From assembly GCF_000428825.1 (NCBI RefSeq), contig NZ_AUAR01000014.1:1-64000 (forward strand): DNA of 64,000 nt, in the 5' to 3' direction. Shown here one piece after another: positions 9,592 to 16,691 of the stretch. Numbering within the stretch: position 1 is the first letter of the stretch; every line of letters begins with the position of its first letter. The position numbers and the translations under genes are program-made. This stretch comes from Desulfomicrobium escambiense DSM 10707. Its GTDB lineage: Bacteria > Desulfobacterota > Desulfovibrionia > Desulfovibrionales > Desulfomicrobiaceae. The notes beneath the pieces are model-generated. The model was given only the letters and a program-made list of their open reading frames with translations. It was not told the origin of the DNA and did no database searches.

Positions 9592-10899
9592 TTACCGGGG
9601 CAGCAGCTCGGCGTTCTTCTCGCCCATGGCGCCGTACAGGCCGGCCACGGCCCGCTCGTAGGCGGACATGGCCCCGTTCAGGCTCGCTTCCGCCTGGGTC
9701 TGTGACGCCTGGGCGTCGAGAACGTCCGTGTTCGTACCGACCTGGGCCTCGTACCGGGCCACAGCCATGCGATAGCTCTCCTTGGCGGCCACAAGACCCT
9801 CCTTGGCGGCGGCGATGCGCTTCTCCGTCTCCTTGATCTGCAGGAAGCTCTCCTTGACCGCAAACGTCGCCTCGTTCTCCAAATTCTGATATTCCTGCAT
9901 GACCCGGGACACGTTCTTCTTCGCGCCCTTTTCCGCGTAGTAGGTCTTGCCCCACTCGAAAAACGTCCACTTCATGCCGACCTGCGCGTTCCACTCGCTG
10001 GGCGTGTGATAGTCCCCGCCGTTGACAGCAGGGTTCTCGCCGGCCCGGACATAGTTGAAGTCGGCCCCGACTTGCGGGTAGTACGGCACGGCCGCAAGCT
10101 TGGCATCCTTCTCGGCCACCATGACGGTTTGACGGGCGATGGTCAGATCCGGCCTGTTCTTCAGCGCCCGCTCAAGGCAATCCTCAAGGCTCAGGTTCAC
10201 GGGAAAATATTCCAGCGCACCGACATACTCCACCTCCGCGCTGGCGTCCCGACCGATCAGGGTGTTGAGCTGCGCCGAGAGGGTGTCGACGCTGTTCTGG
10301 GCGGCCAACAGCAACTGCTCGGCCGTGGCCACGTCCACCTGGGCCTGCAGCATGTCGAGCTTCGGACGCAGCCCCACTTCGTAGAAGGCGGTATTGACCT
10401 TCAACTGCGAACGCAGGCGAACCAGCGAGTCCTCGGCGGAACGCACGTTCTCCCGCGCCTGCAGCAGCCGCAGAAACGCGTCCTGGATGGCCACGGTCAG
10501 CTGCAGTTCGGCGTTGTCGATCTGCGACGCGGCCTGCTCCTTTTGCAGCAGGGACTTCTCATAGGTCGTCAGCAGGTTGAAGCCGGTGAAGAGGGGCTGG
10601 TGTACGTTGAAGGCCAGTTCCCAGTTGTCCAGGGTTCCCACGGTCCGGCCGTAGGACATCGGGCGCTCGTCAAGGCGCGTGTAGCCGTACTGCGTGCTGA
10701 GCGCGGGTCCGAAGGCCGCCTTGGACGACCTCACCGCGTAATCGGCGGCCATGAGGGCTTCCCGCGCAGCGAGGATGGATGGGTTGTGGCTGAGCCCAGC
10801 CGCCACCGCGTCCTTCATGGTCATGGTGTCAGCCGCAGCCGTCTGCACGGCCAGGAACAATGCGGCGACGAGAAATGCGCAGATCCGTGATATTCTCAT
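9592..10899 (-). CDS. TolC-family outer membrane efflux protein
   Basis: A 435-residue protein of the outer membrane channel family used by type I secretion and RND pumps. It begins MRISRICAFLVAALFLAVQT, a signal peptide ending near AAAD. Two repeated OEP domains follow, rich in long coiled-coil helices (for example LSLEDCLERALKNRPDLTIA at about 220), and the typical MKWTFFEWGKT strand. A longer frame runs 33 codons upstream, but GGAG before 10899 and the signal peptide fix this start. No pump or adaptor gene is adjacent, so its partner is unknown. Confidence 0.9.
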   Translation of the reverse strand: MRISRICAFLVAALFLAVQTAAADTMTMKDAVAAGLSHNPSILAAREALMAADYAVRSSKAAFGPALSTQYGYTRLDERPMSYGRTVGTLDNWELAFNVHQPLFTGFNLLTTYEKSLLQKEQAASQIDNAELQLTVAIQDAFLRLLQARENVRSAEDSLVRLRSQLKVNTAFYEVGLRPKLDMLQAQVDVATAEQLLLAAQNSVDTLSAQLNTLIGRDASAEVEYVGALEYFPVNLSLEDCLERALKNRPDLTIARQTVMVAEKDAKLAAVPYYPQVGADFNYVRAGENPAVNGGDYHTPSEWNAQVGMKWTFFEWGKTYYAEKGAKKNVSRVMQEYQNLENEATFAVKESFLQIKETEKRIAAAKEGLVAAKESYRMAVARYEAQVGTNTDVLDAQASQTQAEASLNGAMSAYERAVAGLYGAMGEKNAELLPR

Positions 10900-11017
10900 A
10901 AAACGTGCTCCAAAATCGTTTGCCTGAGGGAGTGTGTAACGCATCGAACGTCCTGTACTCCCCATGAAGCGAAAAGGCCACCTCGGCGGCCGGGCCAAGA
11001 CTTGTGAAGAAAAGAAC

Positions 11018-11046
11018 TTGAAGTCAAGCAGGTTCTGCCATATATT
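11018..11046 (+). promoter_or_regulatory. Sigma-70-type promoter of the 31-residue membrane protein
   Basis: TTGAAG (11018-11023) and TATATT (11041-11046) are separated by exactly 17 bases. The -35 region lies in a short palindrome CTTGAAGTCAAG. The next gene starts 35 bases downstream. Confidence 0.75.
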
Positions 11047-11080
11047 TTGGGATCAGATCAATATCAAGAGGAGGCATCCC

Positions 11081-11176
11081 ATGTTTTCAGGACTCATTCT
11101 CGGCCTGGGTCTCGGCATTGTCGGACTGATCGTCTACTTCCTGCACAAGGAACACGGCCCCACGAAGCATCACTAA
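11081..11176 (+). CDS. Small single-span membrane protein (31 aa)
   Basis: The ORF encodes MFSGLILGLGLGIVGLIVYF followed by a short polar tail LHKEHGPTKHH. One glycine-rich hydrophobic helix fills residues 2-20, and the tail ends with two His. GAGGAGG sits seven bases before the ATG, and a strong promoter lies upstream, so expression is likely although the frame is short. No homologue is recognised and no function can be given. It lies between the tolC-like gene and a tRNA-Phe. Confidence 0.75.
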   Translation: MFSGLILGLGLGIVGLIVYFLHKEHGPTKHH

Positions 11177-11385
11177 TCACGTCAACCGCGATTTCCGCAT
11201 CGGTTCAGAAGCCTGACGGATCCCGAATTCGCCCGGCGCACGCTTGCCTCCCGCAGGTCGTGCCCAGGCCATGACCGGATCGCGGGACAGGGTGCGAAGA
11301 CTTTTGGCAGGAAATACGTTCGGAACGAAAATTCCTGCTTGCCTTCGCCCGGAGCTTTGCATAAAAGCGCTTCTCACCCAACGAC

Positions 11386-11458
11386 GCCGGGGTAGCTCAG
11401 TCGGTAGAGCAGGGGACTGAAAATCCCCGTGTCGGCAGTTCAACTCTGTCCCCCGGCA
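11386..11458 (+). tRNA. tRNA-Phe (anticodon GAA), copy 1
   Basis: Cloverleaf starting GCCGGGGTAGCTCAGTCGG, anticodon GAA in the loop CTGAAAA, T-arm GCAGTTCAACTCTGT, discriminator A and encoded CCA to 11461. It is identical over 73 bases to the copy at 11623 and has its own terminator. Confidence 0.97.
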
Positions 11459-11468
11459 CCACGAGATC

Positions 11469-11495
11469 AAGGCCGCTCATCGAGCGGCCTTTTCC
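11469..11495 (+). terminator. Terminator after tRNA-Phe copy 1
   Basis: AAGGCCGCTC-ATC-GAGCGGCCTT followed by TTCCTT, eight bases after the tRNA CCA end. Confidence 0.88.
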
Positions 11496-11622
11496 TTCGC
11501 TGAGAGGCGGCGGCATGCCGTCCCCGAAACAGCACGGGACGGGCGGGCGCGCCAAAGCGGCAAAAGTGCATTTTTCGACTTGCCAAAGGCGATTGTTTTC
11601 CATAGTAACGGGCTTCCGTTGC

Positions 11623-11695
11623 GCCGGGGTAGCTCAGTCGGTAGAGCAGGGGACTGAAAATCCCCGTGTCGGCAGTTCAACTCTGTCCCCCGGCA
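11623..11695 (+). tRNA. tRNA-Phe (anticodon GAA), copy 2
   Basis: Same 73-base sequence as the copy at 11386, with encoded CCA at 11696-11698. The flanks differ, and it has its own terminator, so the two copies are separate transcription units 165 bases apart. Confidence 0.97.
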
Positions 11696-11705
11696 CCATG
11701 TACGC

Positions 11706-11730
11706 AAGGCCGCATTACGCGGCCTTTTTT
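11706..11730 (+). terminator. Terminator after tRNA-Phe copy 2
   Basis: AAGGCCGC-ATTAC-GCGGCCTT followed by TTTT, a few bases after the tRNA. The stem resembles that of copy 1 but is shorter. Confidence 0.9.
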
Positions 11731-11840
11731 CGTTTCCAGGCCTCGGCGAAGCCCCTCTGCCGCGCATCACGCCTTGACGAACCCGCCGCATCGACCTACC
11801 GCCTCTCCATGCACAGCTTGCGATTCAGGAGACTTTGGCC

Positions 11841-12428
11841 ATGAACATCACCCAACGCAGCTACTCCACCACCATCACCTTCGACTTCGAGCAGGACGCT
11901 CTGACCTACACCAGAGTCGACGCCTACGGTTCCCACTCCTTCCAGCTGCCTTACGGCTCCATCGGGATGGACCCGCGCATGACGTCGGAACGAAACGGCA
12001 CGCTCTTCAGCGGCGCGATCCTGCTTTCGGCATGGGGAATGGCCCAGGCCGCGTACACCATGATCCGCGGCGACCTCCTCGGCGCCATCTTCATGCTGCC
12101 AGGGGGGCTGTGTTTCCTGCTGCACGCCGCCCTCAAGACGAACATCACCTCCCTGAGTTCCGATGAAGGCGAAATCGCCATCATGCATGACGGAAACTTC
12201 GAGCGCATCATGTCGGAAATCCGGGAACGCAGAAAAAAGCAACTGCTGGACTGGTACGGCAACATCGACTTCGGCAACGATCCCGAAGAGGAAATCCAGA
12301 AATTCGAATGGTTGCACTCGCAGCGGATCATCACTTCGGACCAGTTGCAGCGCATCGTGAACACCATCCGCAACGCCGACACCGGTGATCAGGACCGGTT
12401 CGAAGATCCCGCGCCGCCGCACCAGTAA
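11841..12428 (+). CDS. Hypothetical protein with two membrane segments
   Basis: A 195-residue protein I do not recognise. It starts MNITQRSYSTTITFDFEQDA with AGGAG nine bases before the ATG. Residues 1-50 look like a small beta-rich domain; two hydrophobic segments follow (about 57-74 and 80-98, the second containing GGLCFLLHAAL). The cytoplasmic-looking C-terminal half is charged and helical (IRERRKKQLLDWYGNIDFGN) and ends in a short HTH-like helix pair (SQRIITSDQLQRIVNTI). A TTG two codons upstream is a less likely start. It follows the second tRNA-Phe; no operon partner is evident. Confidence 0.7.
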   Translation: MNITQRSYSTTITFDFEQDALTYTRVDAYGSHSFQLPYGSIGMDPRMTSERNGTLFSGAILLSAWGMAQAAYTMIRGDLLGAIFMLPGGLCFLLHAALKTNITSLSSDEGEIAIMHDGNFERIMSEIRERRKKQLLDWYGNIDFGNDPEEEIQKFEWLHSQRIITSDQLQRIVNTIRNADTGDQDRFEDPAPPHQ

Positions 12429-12537
12429 GCCTGCGCAAACCCCTCGCCGAGCGTAAGACCGGACACCTGCCGTGACTTCTCGACGGCGAGCCGCCTTAGG
12501 CGTGTCCACCAGCGGTTAGCCGCCCGTCGGAAACAGC

Positions 12538-13734
12538 ATGACCACACCCGCAACCCCCATCGTCCGGGAACTCCGAATCCCGGACCCGGAACGCCTCGCC
12601 AGCGCCCTGCGCGCCCCGGACCTCGGCCCCCGCATCCTCTTCTTCACCGGCGGCACGGCGCTCACCGATACAAGCCGGGCGCTGGTCGCGTACACCCGCA
12701 ATTCCGTCCACCTTGTCACCCCCTTCGACTCCGGTGGCAGCTCGGCGGCCCTGCGCCGACACTTCGGGATGCCGGCCGTGGGCGATCTGCGCAACCGGCT
12801 CATGGCTCTGGCCGACCGCACCCGGCACGAGTTTGCGGAAATCTACGACCTCTTCGCTCACCGGTTGCCCAAGAACGCACCCCAGGCACAGCTCTGGGCC
12901 GAGCTGGAAACCCTGATGCACGGAAGTCACCCGCTCATCGCCAAGGTTTCGGACCCGTTGCGGAAAACCGTGCAACACCACCTGCAGGTCTTCCAGCGGG
13001 CGGCCGGCCCGCAATTCGACCTTCGCGGCGCCTGCATCGGCAACCTTTTCCTCACTGCCGGCTACCTGGAGAACGGGCGGAACCCCGATCCCATCGTCGG
13101 CACCTTCTCCAATCTCGTGCACGCGCATGGCCAGGCAAGACTGCTGCTCGACTCGAATCTGCAACTGCGGGCCCTGCTTGAAGACGGCAGGTACGTCATC
13201 GGGCAACACCTCATCACCGGCAAGGAAACAAAGCCGTTGAACAGCGCCATAGCCGAACTGTGCCTCGTGGACCCGGCCAGGGACAACGCTCCCGTCCGCC
13301 CGCCGATCCGCGGGGAAATCCGGGCCTGCATCGGCGGCGCCGACCTCATCTGCTACCCCATCGGCAGCTTCTACAGCTCCCTCGTCGCCAACCTGCTCCC
13401 AGCGGGAGTGGGCGCGGCCATAAGCAGGACGCCCTGCCCCAAGGTCTTCGTTCCCAACACCTTGCCCGATCCGGAAGCGATCGGACTGTCCCTGGCGGAC
13501 CAGGTCCGCACCCTGCTCCGCCACCTGCAGGCCGACGCCCCGAACGCCATCGCCGTTGGCGACGTCCTCGACGCCATCCTGCTCGACCCATGCATCACCT
13601 ATCGCGGCGCCGAGAATCTGGAACGCGAACTGGCAACCCTGGGCCTGAGAATCATCAAGACGCCACTGACGGTCCGCGAAACAGGCGCCATCGACCCCCA
13701 TCTGCTCTGCCAGACCCTGATCTCCCTGGCATAA
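12538..13734 (+). CDS. GAK-system CofD-like protein
   Basis: A 398-residue member of the CofD/YvcK (UPF0052) superfamily, which binds a nucleotide or phosphorylated ligand. Superfamily motifs are the N-terminal glycine loop LFFTGGTALTD, the VTPFDSGGSSAALRRHF block, GNLFLTAGYL, and ADLICYPIGSFYSSLVANLL near residue 270. The overall pattern fits the CofD-related protein of the GAK system described mainly in Desulfovibrio, whose other members (ATP-grasp and others) are not in this window. The substrate is unknown. It is convergent with the HD-HAD gene, and the two 3' ends share a terminator region. Confidence 0.85.
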   Translation: MTTPATPIVRELRIPDPERLASALRAPDLGPRILFFTGGTALTDTSRALVAYTRNSVHLVTPFDSGGSSAALRRHFGMPAVGDLRNRLMALADRTRHEFAEIYDLFAHRLPKNAPQAQLWAELETLMHGSHPLIAKVSDPLRKTVQHHLQVFQRAAGPQFDLRGACIGNLFLTAGYLENGRNPDPIVGTFSNLVHAHGQARLLLDSNLQLRALLEDGRYVIGQHLITGKETKPLNSAIAELCLVDPARDNAPVRPPIRGEIRACIGGADLICYPIGSFYSSLVANLLPAGVGAAISRTPCPKVFVPNTLPDPEAIGLSLADQVRTLLRHLQADAPNAIAVGDVLDAILLDPCITYRGAENLERELATLGLRIIKTPLTVRETGAIDPHLLCQTLISLA

Positions 13735-13773
13735 AAAAGCAGGCCGACACGCTCCGCGAACGCATCGGCCTGC
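13733..13773 (-). terminator. Terminator of the HD-HAD gene, overlapping the CofD-like stop codon
   Basis: On the minus strand GCAGGCCGA / TCGGCCTGC closes a 17-base loop and is followed by six T residues. The T run abuts the TAA of the convergent CofD-like gene. Confidence 0.85.
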
Positions 13774-13791
13774 ATCATACGGCCCCCCCCG

Positions 13792-15180
13792 CTACAGCGT
13801 CATATCCGAGCGCAACGCCCTCCACCCGCCGCCAGCGCGCAGGTGGTCGAGGAACCTGGCGACGCCGTCGGCTTCGCAGGGCCCGATGGTCCAGTCCGCG
13901 CCGAGCCTTGCGCCCTCGGTGGCACCGACCACGGCTGCGCAGGCGCCGCACATGGCGAACATGGGCTCGTCGTTTTCCGTGTCGCCGATGGCGATGGAAT
14001 GCAGGACCGGCCAGTTCCGGCCCTCCAGGACCGCGCGCACTGCCAGTCCCTTGTTTCCGGACCGGGGGAGAAACTCCAAAAAATGCCTGTCGCTGCGGCA
14101 GCAATCCACACCCGCCTCGGCCGCCAGTCGCCGAAGTTCCGCCTCCCGTCGCAGGTCATCGCCGTCCGTGATGCAGAGGATCTTGAGAACCCGGCCAGAC
14201 AAGGGCGTGCGCACGGGCCGGATTTCCGCGTAGCGGTCGAAGACCTCGTCCAGGGCGCCGTCCCACATGCGGCCGGGTTCGATGCCGTCCTCGCGGTAGA
14301 CGGCGATGATCAGCCCCATGCCTTCAAGAACTGCGCGCAGGCGCTCGGCCGCCTCACCGAGATGATCCAGGACCGTCACCCCGCCAGCGCCCAGCAGGCA
14401 GGTTCCATTGGCCGCGATCTGATCCGAGGCAAGCCCGAGTTCCCGGACCAGCGGTTGGATGCTCAGCGGGTGCTTGCCTGTGGCCAGGGAAAACTCCCCG
14501 CCGGCCTGCCGGTACGAGCCGACAGCGGCCCTGGCGGCATCCGAGAGGCCGTCGCCCGGCCGGATGAGCGTGTTGTCCACGTCGCAGAAGACCCACGGTA
14601 GCGGGCGCTCCAATCCCATAGCCTCGGCCTGCCCCAGAAACCAGTCACGAACCTCCCCGACCATGATCCCGGCCCGACGGACCTTGTCCGGGTTATGCGG
14701 GTTGCGCACAGCGATGTCCTGGAACCGCCTGGCAAAGGACACCCGGCCCCCGACCCCGGCTGCGCGCCAGTCAGCCACGGTCACGGCGCGCACCAGCCAG
14801 TCGGCCTCGGAAATCGGCGGCCGGAGAGCGTATTCCTCGGTCACGCCCGGAAACCTTTCGGTCTTCCTGTCCGCCTGGGAGTGGCGCAGCACGCCCTCCA
14901 CGACCCAGGGGTGCTCCCCCTGCCCGTCCAAAAAAAGGGCCCCGTCCAGGGGATGATAGCCGAAACGGCGCAAGGCCGGCGCATAGCCGATATCGTGCAG
15001 CAAGGCGGAACGTTCGAGCAGGGCGCCGTGCCCGGCCTCCAAGCCGAAGACGGGCCGTAGGTCGCGGGCAAAGATTTCTGCGTCCCGCATGTGCACCAAA
15101 CGAGGCTCGTGGCCTTCGAAAAGGCTATCCAAGGCGCATATGTCAAAACCCGGATTTGGCCGGGTGAATGTCTGTGGCAT
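13792..15180 (-). CDS. HD-domain / HAD-superfamily hydrolase fusion
   Basis: A 462-residue two-domain protein. The N-terminal half has HD-type metal sites: H30 in RLVHMRDAE, HDIGYAP near residue 62 and a later Asp in AVTVADWR. The C-terminal half is a Cof-type HAD phosphatase with motif I VFCDVDNTLI near 195, a threonine/serine loop (LATGKHPLSI), Lys in GNKGLAV and motif IV IGDTENDEPMF. HD proteins hydrolyse phosphate esters of nucleotides, and Cof-type HADs act on sugar or cofactor phosphates. The joint substrate is unknown. The start lacks a good ribosome site. It is transcribed towards the CofD-like gene; functional linkage is inference. Confidence 0.82.
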   Translation of the reverse strand: MPQTFTRPNPGFDICALDSLFEGHEPRLVHMRDAEIFARDLRPVFGLEAGHGALLERSALLHDIGYAPALRRFGYHPLDGALFLDGQGEHPWVVEGVLRHSQADRKTERFPGVTEEYALRPPISEADWLVRAVTVADWRAAGVGGRVSFARRFQDIAVRNPHNPDKVRRAGIMVGEVRDWFLGQAEAMGLERPLPWVFCDVDNTLIRPGDGLSDAARAAVGSYRQAGGEFSLATGKHPLSIQPLVRELGLASDQIAANGTCLLGAGGVTVLDHLGEAAERLRAVLEGMGLIIAVYREDGIEPGRMWDGALDEVFDRYAEIRPVRTPLSGRVLKILCITDGDDLRREAELRRLAAEAGVDCCRSDRHFLEFLPRSGNKGLAVRAVLEGRNWPVLHSIAIGDTENDEPMFAMCGACAAVVGATEGARLGADWTIGPCEADGVARFLDHLRAGGGWRALRSDMTL

Positions 15181-15254
15181 GTGATTCTTTTGGGGATGAG
15201 GGTTTACGACGTGTTAGACGGTACCGCAGACACGGCACAGAAAGGCATTTCGCG

Positions 15255-15283
15255 TTTACTTTTAGCAGAATTCAACGTATTAT
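15255..15283 (+). promoter_or_regulatory. Sigma-70-type promoter upstream of a small membrane protein
   Basis: TTTACT (15255-15260) and TATTAT (15278-15283) with a 17-base spacer, in an AT-rich island within GC-rich sequence. It points towards the gene at 15439 and leaves a leader of about 150 bases. Nothing else is evident in the 258-base gap from 15181. Confidence 0.65.
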
Positions 15284-15438
15284 TATAAGGTTACGCCAAA
15301 GGTTCGCATTATGGCCCGCTGCGAAACATGCAGCGTCAAACCGGCCATTTTCAGAGAGCAGGGTGTTAGCATCCCGGCGCCGCTGCCGGAGATGGCAGAG
15401 AACGACGCCGGACCTTTTCTTCCAACACGAGGATCACC

Positions 15439-15615
15439 ATGGCTTCAAAACCGAGTCTTTTCATACGCGTCCTTCAGGCCATCATCCACCGGGTATGGAC
15501 CGTCCTGTTCTTCCTGACCGCCTTTTCCCTGGCCACTCTGGTCAACCACTGGTGGGACGCCATCGCGAACGTCGGCCGCCTGGCCATGTCCGCCATCGAA
15601 CTGCTCCGCCAATAG
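15439..15615 (+). CDS. Small membrane protein (58 aa)
   Basis: The ORF begins MASKPSLFIRVLQAIIHRVW and has one hydrophobic helix (TVLFFLTAFSLATLVN, residues about 21-36) followed by a short amphipathic tail ending SAIELLRQ. GAGGA precedes the ATG by five bases, and a good promoter lies upstream. I recognise no family. It ends six bases from the convergent small gene at 15621. Confidence 0.6.
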   Translation: MASKPSLFIRVLQAIIHRVWTVLFFLTAFSLATLVNHWWDAIANVGRLAMSAIELLRQ

Positions 15616-15620
15616 CGGGG

Positions 15621-15809
15621 TCAGCCCTCCTCGTCCACCAGCCGCTCCGCCGTGTGGATTTCGCTCCATGCGGCTGAGCCGGGAGTCGTCTCCCTCATGC
15701 GGGGGCGGACCCGGCCAACGGGTTTGGACTCGGCCGTCTCTTCCTCGATCCGGCGCCTGGCCTCGAAGTTCCCCAGAATTCCTTCCGCTTCGATGATCTT
15801 CCCGCTCAT
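15621..15809 (-). CDS. Small hypothetical protein (62 aa) coupled to the cysteine-repeat protein
   Basis: The ORF begins MSGKIIEAEGILGNFEARRR; the rest is charged, with many Glu and Arg and no membrane segment. Its ATG lies one base after the TGA of the cysteine-repeat gene upstream, which suggests translational coupling. A longer frame reaches 15929 but overlaps that gene. No family is recognised. Confidence 0.55.
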   Translation of the reverse strand: MSGKIIEAEGILGNFEARRRIEEETAESKPVGRVRPRMRETTPGSAAWSEIHTAERLVDEEG

Positions 15810-15810
15810 G

Positions 15811-16314
15811 TCAGATATCCAGGGCTTCGGGGACGCGTTCGACGTGGCTGATGGACAATGCGTCCGGACCGGCCTGCGGCATCGCGACGGGGACGGTTCG
15901 CGGCTGCTCGCAAAGCGGCGTCGGCACATCGGCCCTCAGCGGCGCCGACGTCTCCCTTGGCGCGGCACAGACATCCCCGAGACCGGGCAGGGGCCGCACC
16001 TGCTGCGAAACCAACGGTTGCGCACAGACGGCAAACGCTTCGGCATCCCGATACGGATGGGCCGGGCAGGCGGGCTGACCGCCCATGGGCCTGTCGGCGC
16101 TGCATTCACGCACGGATTCGGCGTCTCCAGCGCACACCAGGCAAAAATTCCGGATGCATTCCTGCAACTCCGCGTCGTTTCCGTCCTCCTCCAGGCGGCA
16201 AGCATGCAGGGGGCAGGAAACCTGGGCGCATTCCCTGACACGCATCCAGCTCTTTCCCTGACACCACAGACAAATCCTCCGGACGACCCCGGACATTCCT
16301 TTCCTGGCGGCCAT
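15811..16314 (-). CDS. Cysteine-repeat protein, function unknown
   Basis: A 167-residue protein with two clear copies of a C-x2-C...VREC...CPxH motif: ICLWCQGKSWMRVRECAQVS then CPLHACR (residues about 14-42), and FCLVCAGDAESVREC then CPAHPYR (about 57-90). A weaker third Cys cluster follows (AVCAQP, DVCAAP). The spacing suggests metal or nucleic acid binding modules like those seen in uncharacterised Desulfovibrio and phage proteins; this comparison is from memory. The start at 16314 has AAGGAG eight bases upstream. The C-terminal third is proline-rich and looks disordered. Confidence 0.7.
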   Translation of the reverse strand: MAARKGMSGVVRRICLWCQGKSWMRVRECAQVSCPLHACRLEEDGNDAELQECIRNFCLVCAGDAESVRECSADRPMGGQPACPAHPYRDAEAFAVCAQPLVSQQVRPLPGLGDVCAAPRETSAPLRADVPTPLCEQPRTVPVAMPQAGPDALSISHVERVPEALDI

Positions 16315-16462
16315 GCGCACCACTCCTTGGTCCTGGCGGAACGAACCGCCATGACTTTACGCACGAAAGCCCCGCGCAGCAACGCCTAAATGCATGCGGA
16401 CACCTCAGGGCCCCGGGACAAAAAAAACGCGGCAAGAAAATGACCGGCGGTCATAAAAGCCC

Positions 16463-16492
16463 TTGACAGCACGACGCCAACCTGAGTACTCA
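16463..16492 (+). promoter_or_regulatory. Possible promoter of the aromatic supraoperon
   Basis: A perfect TTGACA (16463-16468) is followed after 18 bases by TACTCA, a poor -10 match. Transcription from it would begin near 16499, leaving almost no 5' leader before the ATG at 16503. The position fits the attenuator, but the -10 is unconvincing. Confidence 0.4.
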
Positions 16493-16502
16493 CGCAATCG
16501 TT

Positions 16503-16589
16503 ATGACAAACTTCTCCCTCAATCACAGCCTGTACTTTTTTTGGTACTTTTATTTTAGCAGAGCCTGTGGTCTGAGGGGACTGCTTTAG
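16503..16589 (+). CDS. Aromatic leader peptide of the aro-phe-tyr-trp supraoperon
   Basis: The 28-codon ORF reads MTNFSLNHSLYFFWYFYF followed by SRACGLRGLL and a TAG stop. Residues 11-18 are Tyr Phe Phe Trp Tyr Phe Tyr Phe, eight aromatic codons in a row, with another Phe at 4. Such runs mark the sensing peptide of ribosome-mediated attenuators (trpL, pheL). Here one peptide samples all three aromatic amino acids, matching an operon that makes all three. It lies just before a strong terminator and the first aro gene. No Shine-Dalgarno sequence precedes the ATG, which may mean a leaderless or nearly leaderless transcript. Confidence 0.85.
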   Translation: MTNFSLNHSLYFFWYFYFSRACGLRGLL

Positions 16590-16649
16590 CCATATTGACG
16601 AAAGCACGACAACCAAAGGGCCGCAGGCGACAAGCCGGCGGCCCTTTTT
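16557..16649 (+). promoter_or_regulatory. Transcription attenuator: alternative antiterminator and terminator helices
   Basis: Three mutually exclusive helices can be drawn. Segment 16557-16561 (AGCAG) pairs with 16581-16585 (CTGCT). Segment 16563-16573 (GCCTGTGGTCT) pairs with 16618-16628 (GGGCCGCAGGC) over 11 contiguous pairs including three G-U; this would hold the ascending arm of the terminator. The terminator itself is 16615-16647. A ribosome stalled on the aromatic codons (16533-16556) would leave 16563-16573 free and favour antitermination; one reaching the stop at 16587 would cover it. Confidence 0.8.
16615..16649 (+). terminator. Attenuator terminator upstream of the first aro gene
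   Basis: AAAGGGCCGC / GCGGCCCTTT with a short inner GGC/GCC helix, followed by TT and G. It lies between the leader ORF stop and the ADH synthase ATG, so it must be conditional for the operon to be expressed. Confidence 0.92.
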
Positions 16650-16691
16650 GATTACGGACCGCCGAAAGCCCGGCCGCAACCGGAGGACATC

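Noticed and set aside
8225-9994. Long open frame on the minus strand, 589 codons
   Set aside because: It is the complement of the well-supported Lon-like gene; codon bias of GC-rich DNA opens the antisense frame, and the translation is low in complexity with no domain.
15311-15517. Possible small protein starting MARCETCSVKP just after the promoter at 15255
   Set aside because: It overlaps the better supported 58-residue membrane gene in another frame and has no recognisable domain; it might still be an upstream ORF.
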